A stretch of DNA of 64,000 nucleotides from an uncultured Roseovarius sp. (GCF_947259555.1 NZ_CAMYMD010000067.1:23219-87218), one strand, 5' to 3'; shown: positions 9,156 through 18,028, numbered from the stretch's first letter. Translations and numbers: made by a program. The notes: generated by a model not told the origin, from the letters alone.

Positions 9156-9385
9156 GCCCGCTGGCGCGGTTCATGGCCTTGCCCATCAAGGGCTATCGCA
9201 TGATTCTGAGCCCTTGGGTTGGCTGGCATTGCCGGTATCAGCCGACATGCAGCCAATATGCACTGGACGCGTTGGAGCGTCATGGTGCTGTCCGGGGCGG
9301 GTGGCTCGCGCTCAAACGCATCGCGCGCTGCAATCCTTGGGGGCGATGCGGGTATGACCCGGTTCCCGACAGAAAGGACGAGTGA
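9152..9385 (+). CDS. yidD: Membrane protein insertion efficiency factor YidD
   Basis: A 77-residue protein with the invariant YidD core [19 protein letters not shown] and the downstream [14 protein letters not shown], including the conserved cysteines. It is a membrane-associated helper of YidC-dependent insertion. The GTG start at 9152 overlaps the rnpA stop (GTGA), indicating translational coupling. yidC itself is not in the window. Confidence 0.95.
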   Translation: MSPLARFMALPIKGYRMILSPWVGWHCRYQPTCSQYALDALERHGAVRGGWLALKRIARCNPWGRCGYDPVPDRKDE

Positions 9386-9399
9386 GCCCCCCGTTTTCC

Positions 9400-10491
9400 T
9401 CAGAGCAGGTGACCGGATTTGGCGGCCTTTGTGGCAAGATAGGCGTGGTTGTGAATATTCTCGCCCAGCTTCAAGGGAACGCGCTCGACCACCTCGATAT
9501 CATTTTGTTCCATCATCGCGATCTTGGCTGGATTGTTGGTCAATAGCCGCACCGCAGAAAACCCCATCAGCGTGAGAATGCGGGCGCCGATGCGGAAATC
9601 CCGTTCGTCATCCTCAAAGCCAAGGCGGTGATTGGCCTCGACCGTGTCGAACCCCTGATCCTGAAGGGAGTAGGCGCGCATCTTGTTGGCAAGGCCGATG
9701 CCGCGCCCCTCCTGGTTGAGATACAGCAGGACGCCGGTGCCCTCAGCCCCCATCTGGGCGAGTGCACCGCGCAATTGCGGGCCGCAATCGCATTTCAGGC
9801 TACCCATCAGATCACCGGTGAAACAGGCTGAATGCAGTCTTGCAAGAACCGGCGCGTGACGGTCTGGTTGCCCGATCTCTATTGCATAATGTTCCTCTCC
9901 GCCATTTTCGGGCCGGAAGATATGCAGCCGCCCGGCCTCGGACACTTCGAGAGGCAGTCGGGCACTGACCACGGGGTGCAGTGCGCTGGACTGTTCAAGC
10001 TCGGGGGCGACGTCGCGCGCGTCGAGCTGGGTCAGTCCGTTGCGCCGCGCAAATTCCACGCCGTCAGGCAATGTCAGAACAAGCGCGGCGGGCAGAAGCC
10101 GGGCGGATTTGACCAGTGAAAGAGCCAGCCTGTGCAGATCCGCAGCTCCTTCGCGTTCGGACGTGAGCGGCCCTTTCATGGGTGTCTTGAGATCGTCTGA
10201 CGGATCTGCCACTGCCAGAATCCAGCCCAGCGACACGTCCGGTGGGAGTACGACCCGTGCAAGGTCTCCGTCATAGGCGCGCGCCTTGAGTGTCGCAGCC
10301 CGCCGCGCGGTGATTGCCAGGACAGGGCTGTGCCCGAGTGCACGCAGATCCGCGAGCCGTTGTGCATCGAGTGTTTCGGCGGCCATGACAAGTGCGGCCC
10401 CCCTTGATCCGGAGAGTACGACTGGCACGCCCATTCGCAGATCGGACCGGGCGCGCGCGGTGAGTTCTGTTATATCGGGGGCAAGTGTCAT
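9400..10491 (-). CDS. ribA: GTP cyclohydrolase II, with N-terminal extension
   Basis: Catalyses the first step of riboflavin synthesis, converting GTP to a diaminopyrimidine phosphate. The catalytic domain occupies about residues 170-363: zinc ligands in HSACFTGDLMGSLKCDCG, the GTP site YLNQEGRGIGLANK and the final TNNPAKI. The N-terminal 165 or so residues have no recognisable DHBP synthase active site, so this is not an obvious bifunctional RibBA; the extension may be a degenerate remnant or a regulatory domain. It is convergent with yidD, with 14 bases between stops, and divergent from the response regulator. No other rib genes are nearby. Confidence 0.9.
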   Translation of the reverse strand: MTLAPDITELTARARSDLRMGVPVVLSGSRGAALVMAAETLDAQRLADLRALGHSPVLAITARRAATLKARAYDGDLARVVLPPDVSLGWILAVADPSDDLKTPMKGPLTSEREGAADLHRLALSLVKSARLLPAALVLTLPDGVEFARRNGLTQLDARDVAPELEQSSALHPVVSARLPLEVSEAGRLHIFRPENGGEEHYAIEIGQPDRHAPVLARLHSACFTGDLMGSLKCDCGPQLRGALAQMGAEGTGVLLYLNQEGRGIGLANKMRAYSLQDQGFDTVEANHRLGFEDDERDFRIGARILTLMGFSAVRLLTNNPAKIAMMEQNDIEVVERVPLKLGENIHNHAYLATKAAKSGHLL

Positions 10492-10647
10492 GCGGATACC
10501 ATTTCGTGAGATGCGCTATATCTAGAGCTTTTTGTAACGAATGAAAAGAAACGCTCTCGCAGCAACACGTGGGCGTGAAAGTCGTGTTGCACATCTTGCC
10601 GCAAGCGATCCGGTGGCGCATGTTCCGGCAAAGGAAGGAAAACCACA

Positions 10648-11334
10648 ATGGCACAAGTCAAGAAAATTCTTCTCGTGGATGACGATGATGATCTGCGCGA
10701 GGCATTGGGTGAGCAGCTTGTCGTGACAGAGGATTTCGATGTGTTCGAGGCGTCGAACGGCACCTCTGCGATGGGCAAGATCAAGGACATGATCTACGAT
10801 CTTGTGATCCTTGATGTGGGTTTGCCGGATACGGACGGGCGCGAACTGTGTCGTCTGATGCGCAAGCAGGGGGTCAAGGCGCCCATTGTGATGCTGACAG
10901 GCCATGACGGCGACGCCGACACGATCCTCGGGCTAGATGCGGGAGCCAACGATTATATCACCAAGCCGTTCAAATTCCCGGTGCTTCTGGCGCGTATCCG
11001 CGCTCAATTACGTCAGCATGAACAATCGGAAGATGCGGTATTTCAGCTTGGGCCCTATACGTTCAAGCCAGCCATGAAGATGCTCATCACCGAAGATGAG
11101 CGCAAGGTGCGGCTGACCGAAAAAGAGGCGAATATTCTGAAGTATCTTTATCGCTCTACAGAGGGTGTGGTACCGCGTGACGTTCTATTGCACGAGGTCT
11201 GGGGCTATAATGCGGGGGTGACAACGCATACGCTGGAGACGCATATTTACCGATTGCGGCAGAAGATCGAGCCCGATCCGGGCAACGCTCGCCTTCTGGT
11301 AACCGAATCGGGTGGATATCGCCTTGTGGTGTAA
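10648..11334 (+). CDS. OmpR/PhoB-family response regulator (CenR-like)
   Basis: A 228-residue two-component regulator. The receiver domain has the acidic pocket DDDDD, the phosphoacceptor Asp about 57 in LVILDVGLPD, a T in MLTGHDG and the lysine in ITKPFKFP. The C-terminal winged helix spans about residues 130-228 (RLTEKEANILKYLY to GGYRLVV). The start follows AAAGGAAGGA at good distance. The overall look resembles CenR, the envelope regulator of alphaproteobacteria, but this is recognition by pattern only. No histidine kinase is adjacent; the orphan kinase at 4722-6113 is a possible but unproven partner. Confidence 0.88.
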   Translation: MAQVKKILLVDDDDDLREALGEQLVVTEDFDVFEASNGTSAMGKIKDMIYDLVILDVGLPDTDGRELCRLMRKQGVKAPIVMLTGHDGDADTILGLDAGANDYITKPFKFPVLLARIRAQLRQHEQSEDAVFQLGPYTFKPAMKMLITEDERKVRLTEKEANILKYLYRSTEGVVPRDVLLHEVWGYNAGVTTHTLETHIYRLRQKIEPDPGNARLLVTESGGYRLVV

Positions 11335-11347
11335 TGGCCACGGTTTG

Positions 11348-11361
11348 TTGACCTGTATCAA
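11348..11361. promoter_or_regulatory. FNR/FnrL-type binding site
   Basis: TTGACCTGTATCAA matches the FNR-family consensus TTGA-N6-TCAA. It lies 13 bases after the response regulator stop and upstream of AT-rich -10 candidates at 11382-11400, so it is placed to control the short transcript that would end at 11467. About 0.3 such matches are expected by chance in a window of this size and composition. Confidence 0.45.
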
Positions 11362-11400
11362 AGTCGTATCTGCGGATCAGGATTAATCTGCTATTATACT

Positions 11401-11467
11401 ATTGTGTACGGTTAATACACGAACCTCCCTGTTGGACTGGCCCCGGCTTCGCGCCGGGGCTTTTTTC
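11401..11467 (+). ncRNA. Candidate small RNA ending at a Rho-independent terminator
   Basis: Between the response regulator and xth there is a compact RNA-like unit: a TATTATACT -10 candidate (11392-11400), a small hairpin GTGTA/TACAC (11404-11420), a single-stranded CCTCCCT (11424-11430) complementary to Shine-Dalgarno sequences, and a strong terminator. Anti-Shine-Dalgarno CCUCC loops between hairpins are a hallmark of several alphaproteobacterial small RNAs. The ends are inferred, and the segment could instead be the 3' UTR of the response regulator mRNA. Confidence 0.4.
11440..11467 (+). terminator. Rho-independent terminator
   Basis: GCCCCGGC and GCCGGGGC pair across a short loop (TTCGC) and are followed directly by TTTTTT (11461-11466). 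It ends transcription from the response regulator and/or the small RNA candidate. Confidence 0.9.
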
Positions 11468-11630
11468 TGTCCGGGCTCGGGATTTTGGGGGCGCGGCCCC
11501 CGTCGCCGCGGGGCGGCGACTCCCCCGGGGATATTTATGGCCAGAAGAAACCGCGGCGCCGCGCAATCGCGGCTGGAAACGCGGCGCGCCTCGCTTTAGG
11601 GTCTGCGAGAACGCAGACAGGAGAGCACGC

Positions 11631-12419
11631 ATGGCCTTTACCCTCGCCACATGGAACATCAATTCGGTCCGCCTGCGCGAGGGGCTTGTGGCGCGGCTGA
11701 TGGAGGAGGAGAGGCCCGACATCCTGTGCCTTCAGGAGTGCAAGAGTCCGGTGGACAAGATCCCGTTGGAGCAGTTTCAGGCGCTTGGCTACAGCCACAT
11801 GGTTGCGCGCGGGCAGAAGGGCTATAACGGCGTGGCGATCCTGTCGAAACTGCCGATCGAGGATGCGGGCGACATGGATTTCGCCTCATTGGGTCATGCC
11901 CGCCACGTGGCGGGGCGGCTGGAGAACGGGGTCACCATCCATAATTTCTATGTGCCTGCGGGCGGCGACGTGCCCGACCGCGAGAAGAACGAGAAATTTG
12001 GCCAGAAGCTGGATTACCTGACCGGGATGCGCGACTGGTTTCGCGACAGCCGCCCGGAAAAGGCGATCCTGGTGGGCGATCTCAATATCGCTCCACGCGA
12101 GGATGACGTCTGGTCGCACAAGCAGCTGTTGAAGATCGTCAGCCACACGCCGGTCGAGGTCGAGCATCTGGGCAACGCGATGGAGGCGGGCGGCTGGCAT
12201 GACGTGACCCGGGCCGACATTCCCGAGGGCCAGCTATACAGCTGGTGGTCGTACCGCGCGCGAGACTGGGACGCCGCCGACAAGGGCCGCAGGCTGGATC
12301 ATGTCTGGGCGAGTGGCGACATCCGCGCCGCCGCCCATGGCAGCCGTATCCTGCGCGAGGCGCGCGGCTGGGAAAAACCGTCGGATCACGCGCCGGTTTT
12401 CGCGCAATTCGACCTTTGA
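11631..12419 (+). CDS. xth: Exodeoxyribonuclease III
   Basis: AP endonuclease and 3'-5' exonuclease of base-excision repair. The endonuclease/exonuclease/phosphatase fold is marked by TWNINSVR (metal-binding Asn about 8), LCLQECK (catalytic Glu about 35), VGDLNIAP (Asp/Asn pair), WSYRARD and the C-terminal KPSDHAPV (catalytic His). At 262 residues it has normal length. GGAGAG precedes the ATG. The 160 bases upstream hold a GC-rich palindrome and a GATATTTATGGCCAGAAGAA stretch of the kind often seen between genes in this bacterial family. Confidence 0.93.
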   Translation: MAFTLATWNINSVRLREGLVARLMEEERPDILCLQECKSPVDKIPLEQFQALGYSHMVARGQKGYNGVAILSKLPIEDAGDMDFASLGHARHVAGRLENGVTIHNFYVPAGGDVPDREKNEKFGQKLDYLTGMRDWFRDSRPEKAILVGDLNIAPREDDVWSHKQLLKIVSHTPVEVEHLGNAMEAGGWHDVTRADIPEGQLYSWWSYRARDWDAADKGRRLDHVWASGDIRAAAHGSRILREARGWEKPSDHAPVFAQFDL

Positions 12420-12474
12420 ATCCGCGCCTCAGCCCCTCATATAGGGGCCAACACAAGGATGAAGGATAGTGACA

Positions 12475-13401
12475 ATGCTTGAATTGGGTCAAGGACAGAA
12501 CAAACCTGCGGCAGGCGAACTGGTCAAGGATGTCTCGGAGGCCACTTTTATGGCCGAGGTCGTCGAGGCGTCGCAGAGCGTGCCGGTGATCGTGGACTTC
12601 TGGGCGCCGTGGTGCGGCCCGTGCAAGACGCTTGGTCCGGCGCTAGAGGCGGCGGTGAGCAAGGCTGGCGGGGCCGTCAAGATGGCCAAGGTCAATGTCG
12701 ATGAGAACCAGATGATCGCGGGTCAGTTGCGGGTGCAATCTCTGCCGACGGTCTATGCGTTCTGGCAAGGCCAGCCGATTGACGGCTTTCAAGGGGCGTT
12801 GCCGCCCTCGGAGATCGACGCCTTTGTTGCCCGCGTGGTCGAGGCCTCGGGCGGCGCGGCCGAGGGCGAAGGTGGTGGTCTGGACGAGGCGCTCGATGCC
12901 GCCGACGAGATGCTGGATCAGGGGGCGGTGACGGATGCCGCGCAGACCTATGCCGCGATCCTGCAAGAGGACGGGCAGAACGCCCGCGCCTTTGCCGGCA
13001 TGGCGCGCGCGCAGATCGCGGCGGGTGATCTCGATCAGGCCGAGGCGATTCTGAACGGGGCTCCGGCGGAGATTAGCAAGGCGCCGGAAATCGAAGCTGC
13101 GCATGCGCAGCTTGCACTAGCGCGGCAAGCTGAAAACGCAGGGCCCGTTGGTGATTTGCGCGCCGCCGTGGAGGCCGATCCGGACAATCATCAGGCGCGG
13201 TTCGATCTGGCGCAGGCGCTTTATGCCAGCGGCCACGCGCAGGAGGCGGTGGACGAGTTGCTGGAGTTGTTCCGCCGGGATCGCGAGTGGAATGACGGGG
13301 CCGCCAAGGCGCAGCTTTTCACGATTTTCGAGGCGCTCAAGCCGAACGATCCGGTGCTGCTGAGCGGGCGGCGCAAACTTAGTTCGATGATATTTGCCTG
13401 A
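12475..13401 (+). CDS. Thioredoxin domain-TPR co-chaperone (CnoX/YbbN-like)
   Basis: A 308-residue protein with an N-terminal thioredoxin fold (about 20-125) carrying an intact WCGPC active site, then a helical TPR-like region (about 140-300). The architecture is that of CnoX/YbbN, a chaperedoxin that protects proteins under oxidative stress and hands them to GroEL. Unlike E. coli YbbN, which has lost the CxxC, this copy should be redox-active. ATG at 12475 is preferred because GAAGGA lies eight bases before it; a GTG at 12469 is too close to that site. It precedes the Lon-N gene by 26 bases, so co-transcription is likely. Confidence 0.88.
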   Translation: MLELGQGQNKPAAGELVKDVSEATFMAEVVEASQSVPVIVDFWAPWCGPCKTLGPALEAAVSKAGGAVKMAKVNVDENQMIAGQLRVQSLPTVYAFWQGQPIDGFQGALPPSEIDAFVARVVEASGGAAEGEGGGLDEALDAADEMLDQGAVTDAAQTYAAILQEDGQNARAFAGMARAQIAAGDLDQAEAILNGAPAEISKAPEIEAAHAQLALARQAENAGPVGDLRAAVEADPDNHQARFDLAQALYASGHAQEAVDELLELFRRDREWNDGAAKAQLFTIFEALKPNDPVLLSGRRKLSSMIFA

Positions 13402-13427
13402 GCCGCGTGTCGGGCTAATTCAGCATC

Positions 13428-14075
13428 ATGACATACAATCTCGATCTGCCTGAGATCATTCCGATTTTTCCTTTGCCGGGCGCGCTGCTTTTGCCGCGTT
13501 CTTGCCTTCCGTTGCATCTGTTCGAGCCGCGCTATCTTGCGATGCTTGACGATACGCTGAAAACGCCCGGTCGACTCATAGGCATGGTGCAGCCCAACCG
13601 TGTGCCGGGGCGCGAAGGTGGCACCGGCCTGCACAGCATAGGCTGCGTAGGCCGTGTGACGCAGTTCTCCGAGACTGAGGACGGACGTTACATGATCACC
13701 CTGACCGGTCTCTCGCGGTATCGGATCGCGGACGAGGTGGAGGGGTTTACGCCCTACCGACGTGCCAAGGTGTCTTGGGCGGGCTTCGAGCGGGACATGG
13801 GACCGGCGGACGGCGATCCCGGGTTTGACCGCTCCGCCTTCATGAACATACTCGCGCGTTATTTTCAGGCCCGTGAATTGCAGACGGATTGGGATTCTCT
13901 GAAAGAGGCCGAGGACGAGCTATTGATCAATTCCCTCTCGATGCTTCTCGGGTTCGAGCCGGAAGACAAGCAGGCCTTGCTCGAGGCGCCATCGCTGAGC
14001 ACCCGCCGCGAGACGCTTGTGACGCTGATCGAGTATGCGCTGCGCGGTGGAGACAACGAGGATATCATGCAATGA
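13428..14075 (+). CDS. LON peptidase substrate-binding (Lon-N) domain protein
   Basis: A stand-alone Lon N-terminal domain of 215 residues. [30 protein letters not shown] is the characteristic opening, followed by GCVGRVTQF and the helical end. No ATPase or protease domain follows, so it is not Lon protease; family members are thought to bind substrates, but the role is unknown. Its last bases overlap the start of the Trm112-like gene (ATGCAATGA region), so the two are coupled. Confidence 0.9.
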   Translation: MTYNLDLPEIIPIFPLPGALLLPRSCLPLHLFEPRYLAMLDDTLKTPGRLIGMVQPNRVPGREGGTGLHSIGCVGRVTQFSETEDGRYMITLTGLSRYRIADEVEGFTPYRRAKVSWAGFERDMGPADGDPGFDRSAFMNILARYFQARELQTDWDSLKEAEDELLINSLSMLLGFEPEDKQALLEAPSLSTRRETLVTLIEYALRGGDNEDIMQ

Positions 14076-14266
14076 GGGAGGATGCGCAGACACCTCCGGC
14101 GTTTGACAGGCGCATGCTGGAAGCGTTGATCTGTCCGCAGAGCCAAAACACTCTGGAATATGATGCCGCGACGCAGGAGCTGATCAGCAGGTCAGCGGCC
14201 CTGGCCTATCCTATCCGCAATGGTATTCCTGTCATGTTGATAGATGAGGCGCGGAAGTTGGATTAG
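14072..14266 (+). CDS. Trm112 family protein (UPF0434/YcaR-like)
   Basis: A 64-residue protein with the family features [16 protein letters not shown] and [18 protein letters not shown]. Trm112-like proteins are small partners of methyltransferases in eukaryotes and archaea; the bacterial role is less clear. Only one cysteine of the zinc ribbon remains. The ATG overlaps the stop of the Lon-N gene by four bases. Its TAG stop overlaps the TAA stop of the convergent b561-YceI gene, so the two genes share stop bases. Confidence 0.9.
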   Translation: MREDAQTPPAFDRRMLEALICPQSQNTLEYDAATQELISRSAALAYPIRNGIPVMLIDEARKLD

Positions 14267-15477
14267 TTCGCGCGTGTCGCGGTCAATTCAAAACCGACAT
14301 CGACATCAAAGGCGAGCGATCCTTCATCGCTCACCCCATTTCCGATGTTGAACTCGCGTCGGTCCAGCGTAAGTGAGCCATTCGCCTGCGCAGTGCCGTC
14401 CTCGATCTTCAGATCGAAGGGCATCTCTACAGGAACGGATTGTGCCCGTATGGAGAGAGAGCCTTTGGCGACATGGCCGTTTGGCGTGCTCAGAATGTCA
14501 GCAGTGAATGTCGCTGTCGGAAATTCGCTCACCTTGAAGAAATCCGCACCCATGGCCTGCTTTGTGACCGAGCCGAGCGTCAGGGATTGAATGCCGACAG
14601 TCACATCGACGGTGCCATGTTTTCCTTGGGGGTCAGGTGTTTCGGAGTAGGTGATGTCGGCGGTCCATTCGCCAAAGCTTCCGGTCACGGATGAGCCCAT
14701 CTGTTCTATCGTAAGCTGCAACTGACCGCTCTCGACCTGCCAGTCGCTCTCGACACTGGCCAGTTTCGCGCCGCTTGCTGTCTCCGACTCCGCGAACCAG
14801 CCAAGCGCCGTCGCTCCACCCATAGCACCTCCCCAAACGATGAGGGCCGCGATGAGGGGCAAGGCATGCCCGGGTTGGCGGGCGGTCGGTGTGGCGGGGG
14901 TTTGACCGGGCAACATGCGGCGCAGGGTGGCATCCCCGTCGAGAATATGATGTTTGGCAGCGCCGGCCGCATGCGCAAGCACGGCACCGCCGAGAACGAG
15001 CATGAAAATGAAATGCAAGGTCGAGGCAATCTGAGACAAGGAGTCTGATTTGGGTACCAAAGGCAGGGTCTGGCCGAAGGGCCACCAGATCGGGGCAAAC
15101 CCCGAGGTTGCCGCATGATGGACCCAGCCGGACAGCGGGACGAGAACGAGCGAGCCATAGAGCAGCCAATGCACCGTCTCTGCGGCCCATGCCTCAAGCG
15201 GGCGGTCGCCATTCAACAGGCCCGGCTTTGGTTGCGTGATCGCCCACAGAATGCGGGCAAGCGCCACAAAGAAAATCCCAACGCCAAGCGTCTTATGCAG
15301 TGAAAAAAGAAATGCCGCACGCGCGATCAGGGTCTCTGTCGGGGCGGCCTCGACCTGGTGGGCCAGTTCCGTCGCCAACCAGCCAATCGGCAGGTTCGCT
15401 AAAATCAAGAGGGCCGTGAGCCAATGAAAACTCTTGGTCACGCGGCCATAGGTTGTTACGGAATTGGTGAGTGGCAT
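14263..15477 (-). CDS. Cytochrome b561-YceI fusion protein
   Basis: A 404-residue fusion. Residues about 1-180 form a cytochrome b561-like di-haem membrane domain with four helices and histidines in [19 protein letters not shown] and LHFIF. A further hydrophobic segment ([18 protein letters not shown]) leads to a C-terminal YceI-type lipocalin fold (about 225-404; [17 protein letters not shown] and [15 protein letters not shown]), which in other proteins binds isoprenoids such as ubiquinone. In other bacteria these are separate neighbouring genes. The GGGAGAA before 15477 fixes this start; a frame extension to 15597 lacks one. A role in periplasmic quinone or electron shuttling is an inference. 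Confidence 0.87.
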   Translation of the reverse strand: MPLTNSVTTYGRVTKSFHWLTALLILANLPIGWLATELAHQVEAAPTETLIARAAFLFSLHKTLGVGIFFVALARILWAITQPKPGLLNGDRPLEAWAAETVHWLLYGSLVLVPLSGWVHHAATSGFAPIWWPFGQTLPLVPKSDSLSQIASTLHFIFMLVLGGAVLAHAAGAAKHHILDGDATLRRMLPGQTPATPTARQPGHALPLIAALIVWGGAMGGATALGWFAESETASGAKLASVESDWQVESGQLQLTIEQMGSSVTGSFGEWTADITYSETPDPQGKHGTVDVTVGIQSLTLGSVTKQAMGADFFKVSEFPTATFTADILSTPNGHVAKGSLSIRAQSVPVEMPFDLKIEDGTAQANGSLTLDRREFNIGNGVSDEGSLAFDVDVGFELTATRAN

Positions 15478-15637
15478 CGAAGTTCTCCCGTCTGGTGCAC
15501 GCAATGTAGCCGGATGTGACTGCTGCGCAATGATTGCCGGCGCACAGCGAGCCTGCATGTTTGCGCGAGGTTTCAAAGCCGTTGCCATGGCAGGCACGGC
15601 GATGTATCCGGGGGCACTTTTCGAGGGAGGTGAGTAG

Positions 15638-16585
15638 ATGAGCCGAGCATTCGTTTTTCCGGGCCAGGGCGCTCAGGTGATCGGCATGGGGGCCGATCTG
15701 GCCAAGAGCTATCCGGCCGCGCGCGCGGTGTTTGACGAGGTGGACGAGGCGCTTGGCGAAAAGCTGAGCGCGCTTATCTGGGAGGGCGATCAAGAGGCGC
15801 TGACCCTGACCGAGAATGCGCAGCCTGCCTTGATGGCGACCTCGCTTGCGGCCGTGCGTGCGTTGAAGGCCGAGGGCGTTGAACTGGCTGAGGTGGCCGC
15901 GTATGTCGCGGGACATTCTCTTGGCGAGTATTCCGCTCTGGCGGCGGCCGGAGCCATCAGCGTGGCAGACACGGCGCGCCTGCTGCGTATCCGGGGCCAA
16001 GCCATGCAGCAGGCTGTCCCTGTGGGCGTCGGCGCGATGGCGGCTATCCTTGGCCTCGAGCTTGATGCTGTCCGCGCAGTTGCGGAAGACGCAGCGCAGG
16101 GCGAGGTATGTCAGGCGGCGAATGACAACGATCCAGCGCAGGTCGTGGTCTCTGGCCACAAAGCGGCGGTGGAACGCGCCGTGGATCTCGCCAAGGCCAA
16201 AGGCGCCAAGCGCGCGATGCTCTTGCCGGTGAGCGCGCCGTTCCACTGCGCTCTGATGGCACCTGCCGCAGAGGCCATGGCTTTGGCGCTAAACGACGTC
16301 GAGATTGGCGCGCCGGTTGTGCCTGTCGTGGCCAATGTACGTGCAAGTGGCGTGACAGACCCCACGGAGATCCGCAGGCTGCTTATCGAGCAGGTAACGG
16401 GCTCTGTTCGCTGGCGCGAGGCAGTAATTTACATGAAGACGCAGGGCGTGTCGGAGATCTGGGAGATTGGCGCGGGCAAGGCCCTGTCTGGCATGGTGCG
16501 TCGCATTGACCGTGAAGTAGGCTGTCGTAACGTCGGGACGCCCGACGATGTCAAGGCGGCAGCAGACGCGCTGGCCGGGGCCTGA
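15638..16585 (+). CDS. fabD: Malonyl-CoA:ACP transacylase
   Basis: Loads malonate onto acyl carrier protein for fatty-acid synthesis in the cytosol. FVFPGQGAQVIGMG opens the protein, the nucleophile serine is in GHSLGEYSAL (about residue 92), and the catalytic histidine is in SAPFHCALM. The length of 315 residues is normal. GGGAGGTGAG precedes the ATG. It is followed 33 bases later by fabG and then acpP, the standard fab cluster order without fabF in the window. Confidence 0.96.
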   Translation: MSRAFVFPGQGAQVIGMGADLAKSYPAARAVFDEVDEALGEKLSALIWEGDQEALTLTENAQPALMATSLAAVRALKAEGVELAEVAAYVAGHSLGEYSALAAAGAISVADTARLLRIRGQAMQQAVPVGVGAMAAILGLELDAVRAVAEDAAQGEVCQAANDNDPAQVVVSGHKAAVERAVDLAKAKGAKRAMLLPVSAPFHCALMAPAAEAMALALNDVEIGAPVVPVVANVRASGVTDPTEIRRLLIEQVTGSVRWREAVIYMKTQGVSEIWEIGAGKALSGMVRRIDREVGCRNVGTPDDVKAAADALAGA

Positions 16586-16618
16586 TTCCGGCACAAGATA
16601 CAGGATAGAGGACAAGGC

Positions 16619-17356
16619 ATGTTTGATTTGACAGGAAAATCGGCGCTGGTCACTGGCGCGTCGGGGGGTATCGGGGCAGAGGTCGCGCGTGCGCTGCACG
16701 GTGCCGGTGCGACGGTCGGGCTGAGCGGCACGCGTGTGGAGCCGTTGGAGACGCTTGCTTCGGAGTTGGGAGAGCGTGCGCATGTTCTACCCTGCAATCT
16801 GGGCGACGCGGAGGCTGTCGAGGCGTTGCCGAAGGCGGCGATCGCCGCGATGGGCGGCCTTGACATATTGGTGAACAACGCCGGCATTACCCGTGATCAG
16901 CTGTTCATGCGGATGTCAGATAGTGACTGGCATGATGTGCTTGAGGTCAATCTGACCTCGGCGATGCGACTGTGCCGTGCGGTTGTTCGCCCGATGATGA
17001 AATCTCGCTGGGGTCGGATCGTGAATGTGGGTTCTGTGGTGGGGGCTATCGGAAACCCTGGGCAGGCCAATTATGCGGCTGCCAAGGCCGGGCTGACGGG
17101 GCTTACGAAATCCATCGCCCACGAGGTCGCGAGCCGGGGCATTACCGCCAATATGGTCGCCCCGGGTTTTATCGCCACTCCGATGACCGAGAAGCTGACC
17201 GATGAGCAGAAAAGTGCGCTCAACGCGCAGATCCCGATGGCGCGCATGGGCAACCCCGAAGAGGTCGCCGCCGCGGTGCTCTACCTCGCAAGCCCGGAGG
17301 CAGGCTATGTGACCGGAGCCACCCTGCACGTCAATGGCGGCATGGCGATGTTGTGA
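16619..17356 (+). CDS. fabG: 3-oxoacyl-ACP reductase
   Basis: NADPH-dependent reduction of 3-oxoacyl-ACP. A short-chain dehydrogenase with the cofactor motif TGASGGIG (about 12-19), NNAG, the catalytic serine in VGSVVG, and Y-x-x-x-K as YAAAK. GFIATPMTEKL and the C-terminal GATLHVNGGMAM are typical of FabG. It lies between fabD and acpP, which makes the assignment secure among the many SDRs. Confidence 0.95.
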   Translation: MFDLTGKSALVTGASGGIGAEVARALHGAGATVGLSGTRVEPLETLASELGERAHVLPCNLGDAEAVEALPKAAIAAMGGLDILVNNAGITRDQLFMRMSDSDWHDVLEVNLTSAMRLCRAVVRPMMKSRWGRIVNVGSVVGAIGNPGQANYAAAKAGLTGLTKSIAHEVASRGITANMVAPGFIATPMTEKLTDEQKSALNAQIPMARMGNPEEVAAAVLYLASPEAGYVTGATLHVNGGMAML

Positions 17357-17401
17357 GTTTACGCCGGGTCAGATCGGTGTGAGTGGGCGGAGTGAAAGCA
17401 T

Positions 17402-17429
17402 TTGCCATTGCCCTCGCATATGCTATAGG
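17402..17429 (+). promoter_or_regulatory. Possible acpP promoter
   Basis: TTGCCA (17402-17407) and TATAGG (17424-17429) are spaced by 16 bases, in the 230-base gap between fabG and acpP. A separate strong promoter for acpP would fit its usual high expression. The match is moderate. Confidence 0.4.
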
Positions 17430-17586
17430 CCACGCAGATTAGCCGGAGGAACTTGCGGATTCTCCCGGTGGCCTGTCCGTTCAGGCAATCGAGAACCGCC
17501 CGATGGGGCATAATCCACGCCGCTTCCCGGGCCGGGCGGGGGCAGACAACGGGCGAAACTGCCCAAGACAAAATGAGGAACAAGAC

Positions 17587-17820
17587 ATGAGCGATATCGC
17601 AGACCGCGTGAAAAAGATCGTTGTGGAGCACCTGGGTGTCGAGGAAGACAAAGTTGTCGACAAGGCGTCTTTCATTGACGATCTCGGCGCGGACAGCCTG
17701 GACACCGTAGAGTTGGTCATGGCGTTCGAGGAGGAATTCGGCATCGAGATTCCCGACGACGCTGCGGATACGATCCAGACCTTCGGCGATGCTGTCAAGT
17801 TCATCACCGACGCGTCCTGA
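17587..17820 (+). CDS. acpP: Acyl carrier protein
   Basis: A 77-residue acidic protein carrying growing acyl chains on a phosphopantetheine arm. The attachment serine is in [15 protein letters not shown]. It begins [17 protein letters not shown], which matches canonical ACP, so the ATG at 17587 is chosen over longer in-frame starts; AATGAGGAA lies just upstream. It is separated from fabG by 230 bases and followed by a terminator, so it probably has its own transcript as well as read-through from fabDG. Confidence 0.97.
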   Translation: MSDIADRVKKIVVEHLGVEEDKVVDKASFIDDLGADSLDTVELVMAFEEEFGIEIPDDAADTIQTFGDAVKFITDAS

Positions 17821-17844
17821 TATCGTCAGACAGCGACACATCAG

Positions 17845-17873
17845 GGCCCTGCCGTATTCGGCGGGGCCTTTTT
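17845..17873 (+). terminator. Rho-independent terminator after acpP
   Basis: A ten-base-pair stem (GGCCCTGCCG with CGGCGGGGCC, one G-U) and a TATT loop, followed by TTTTT, begins 24 bases after the acpP stop. Confidence 0.9.
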
Positions 17874-17957
17874 GGTTCTAGGCTCTGCGCGACCACGGCG
17901 TTGCGTATTCCTGCACCGCTCCGTTACGGTGCTATGAGAGGCGGTTAACGCCTTGTT

Positions 17958-18027
17958 GATATCTCCCCTTTCCATCGCTCCAGCCGAGGGCGGCGCCCGC
18001 ACCGCGCGGGATCAGGAAAGGGATATC
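17958..18027 (+). promoter_or_regulatory. 5' UTR fold that would pair with the ribosome-binding site
   Basis: The segment 17958-17973 (GATATCTCCCCTTTCC) is nearly complementary to 18015-18027 (GGAAAGGGATATC), which contains the Shine-Dalgarno sequence of the gene starting at 18029. The loop holds a further GC-rich hairpin. If formed in the mRNA, it would hide the ribosome-binding site. Confidence 0.4.
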
Positions 18028-18028
18028 C

